A DNA stretch of 64,000 nucleotides, taken from contig QANU01106169.1 of NCBI GenBank assembly GCA_003254905.1, positions 62,001 to 126,000 of the forward strand, read 5' to 3'. The notes beneath the pieces were generated by a model. That model saw only the letters and a program-made list of their open reading frames with translations, ran no database searches and was not told the origin of the DNA. A program made the position numbers and the translations under genes. This document shows positions 62,448 to 64,000 of the stretch, piece after piece (position 1 is the stretch's first letter; every line of letters starts with the position of its first letter). Origin of the DNA: Nissolia schottii. Lineage: Eukaryota; Streptophyta; Magnoliopsida; Fabales; Fabaceae.

Positions 62448-64000
62448 CTATATGAATGTATGTAAATGAAACCTTATATGACTACATGAATTACTAAGCA
62501 AAAAGAACTCTAATTGGAGAGTTATCAAATTCTTATTAGGATCCATTGTTATCCCTTCTTTAGATATCACGTGGTCCAAAAACTTCACCTCCTTCGTCCA
62601 GAACTCACATTTAGACAATTTTGCACAAAGTTTCATGTCTCTTAGAATGTCCAAAACAATCTTAAGGTGCCCAACGTGCTCTTCTTCTGTCTTCAAATAA
62701 ATGAGGATATCATCTATGGAAACTACCACAAACGTGTCCAATAAGTCTGAAAAATCCTATTCATATAATCCATGAATATTGTTGGGCTGTTGGTCAAACC
62801 AAAAGACATGATAGTAAACTTATCATGATCGCACCTTGTCCTAAAAGTAGTCTTTAGGATGTCTGCCTCCTCATCCGAATCTAGCGATATCTTGACCTCA
62901 AAAATATTGAAAATATAACTGCTCCTCTTTATTGGTCAATCAAATCATTAATCCTCGGCCTCGGGTATTTGTTCTTGGTGATAACCTTGTTTAACTGCCT
63001 CTAGTCCACTCGCAACCTCATCGACCCATCCTTTTTCTTCACAAAACACTGGGGTTGCCCAAGGTGATGGTCAAATGAACTTCTTCCTTAACAATTCCTA
63101 CAATTGTTCCTTTAGCTATTTCAGCTCCACATGAGACATGTGGTAGGGGGCGATAAATATTGGCCTTGTTCTAGGAACCAACTACACATAAAACTTCACT
63201 TCTTTCTCATGGGGAAACTTAGGTATATCCTCAAGAAACACATTCAAATACTCACACACCACATGGATATCATTCAGTGCTTGCTCAACGTCATTATCGG
63301 ACGACACAAGAATGGCGTATCCTTGATTATCCAACTTACAACAATATAGGGTGACACACTTAGGTTCTATGTTTTCAAACTCAACCTCAGGTTTTTGTGT
63401 TTGACTCGAGGGTTCAATTGCTATATCGAGGAAAACAATAGACTTAGTCACACAGTCTAACACGACTTGATTTTCTATAAGTCGATCCATTCCTAAAATC
63501 ACATCTAAACCTGACAAAGGGAGACATATGACGTTAGCCACAATGTTTCTATCCCTTATCTAGAAATGACTCTTTAAACGAATCTAACAAGTTCTAACAA
63601 GTTTTGTGGTGGGAGTAGAAACCATTAATCCATATGGTAAGAGAAAGGATGCCAAACCTAACTTCTTCAAATAATCATAGGAAATAAAAGAATGAGATGC
63701 ACTTGAATTATATAGAATATTTAAGATTGTACGATCCATTTGACACTCACCTTAGATTAGATTGTGGGATGCGTCAGTCTCATCAGTAGTAAGGGTGAAG
63801 ACCCTTCCCTATCTTTGCGATATAGAAGAGGCAATAGCCTGTTAATCCTTTGCAAAATGTCTAGTCTAGACACATTTTAAAAAAAGTATTATGCCTAACG
63901 AGACATACTCCTCGGTGAGCTTTTCCATACTCTATGCATAGTGGAATGGGCTTTGGTGTAGATGCCTATCCTAACTGCTTCTATTGAGGAGGAACTCTCT
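62448..64000 (-). mobile_element. Antisense Ty3/gypsy pol fragment downstream of NAGLU, cut by the window edge
   Basis: On the - strand: an aspartic-protease flap region (ICLPLSGLDVILGMDRLIEN, 63530-63470), a linker with VVCEYLNVFLEDIP (63260), the RT start (FPHEKEVKFYV), a degraded palm, then [40 protein letters not shown] and [20 protein letters not shown] (62741-62560). The YVDDIL-type box reads SIDDIL. Stops occur throughout. LPLxGxDVILGMDWL and the hinge wording suggest a Del/Tekay-like Ty3. Gag and the 5' LTR would lie beyond 64000. Confidence 0.85.

Noticed and set aside
1-64000. tRNA, rRNA, riboswitch or prokaryotic operon signals
   Set aside because: None was recognised. The TGGTATCA-type sites are retroelement primer-binding sites next to LTRs, not tRNA genes.

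Overview
This is a eukaryotic nuclear window, almost certainly a plant and probably a woody eudicot. Its one host gene has 19 exons with GT-AG introns, the surrounding DNA is AT-rich, and the introns are filled with Ty1/copia, Ty3/gypsy, hAT and Mutator-like (MULE/FAR1) remnants plus a probable pararetrovirus relic. A grapevine-like genome would fit, but the species is an inference I hold weakly. The sequence has a 532-bp N gap (41026-41557) and single Ns at 235, 6703 and 36386.

Layout. (1) 1-4616: a MULE-type element. It carries a + strand fragment captured from translation initiation factor eIF3a (about 966-1560) and a convergent, degraded FAR1-type transposase on the - strand (2253-4616). 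(2) 4617-6702: a second copy of exons 1-3 of the host gene. (3) 6704-8900: a second copy of the FAR1 transposase, with its N-terminal part. (4) 9486-61846: the complete host gene, a GH89 alpha-N-acetylglucosaminidase (NAGLU/CYL1 type). Its CDS is 2412 bp (803 aa) in 19 exons spread over 52.4 kb. (5) 62448-64000: an antisense Ty3 fragment downstream, cut by the window edge.

NAGLU spans so much DNA because of insertions in introns 4, 9, 11, 12, 14, 15 and 17. Several are nested. Intron 9 has a copia element inside a long-TIR DNA element. Intron 14 has a Ty3-like solo LTR inside a hAT inside a copia. Intron 15 has a chromovirus inside a copia inside a second copia-type LTR pair. Intron 17 has a 3.2-kb LTR-like element inside a copia. 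The coding exons stay open and in phase throughout.

The most unusual signals are four. An array of about 13 short hairpins in intron 17 keeps its loop sequence while the stems vary but remain paired. A ~23-bp motif built on TAATGTTTGCACA recurs in small, mostly three-unit arrays across the FAR1/eIF3a element, always in the same DNA orientation. The 5' end of NAGLU is partly duplicated, and the join carries an N. The eIF3a fragment sits within the MULE. No bacterial-type system, CRISPR array or recognisable tRNA/rRNA gene was seen.
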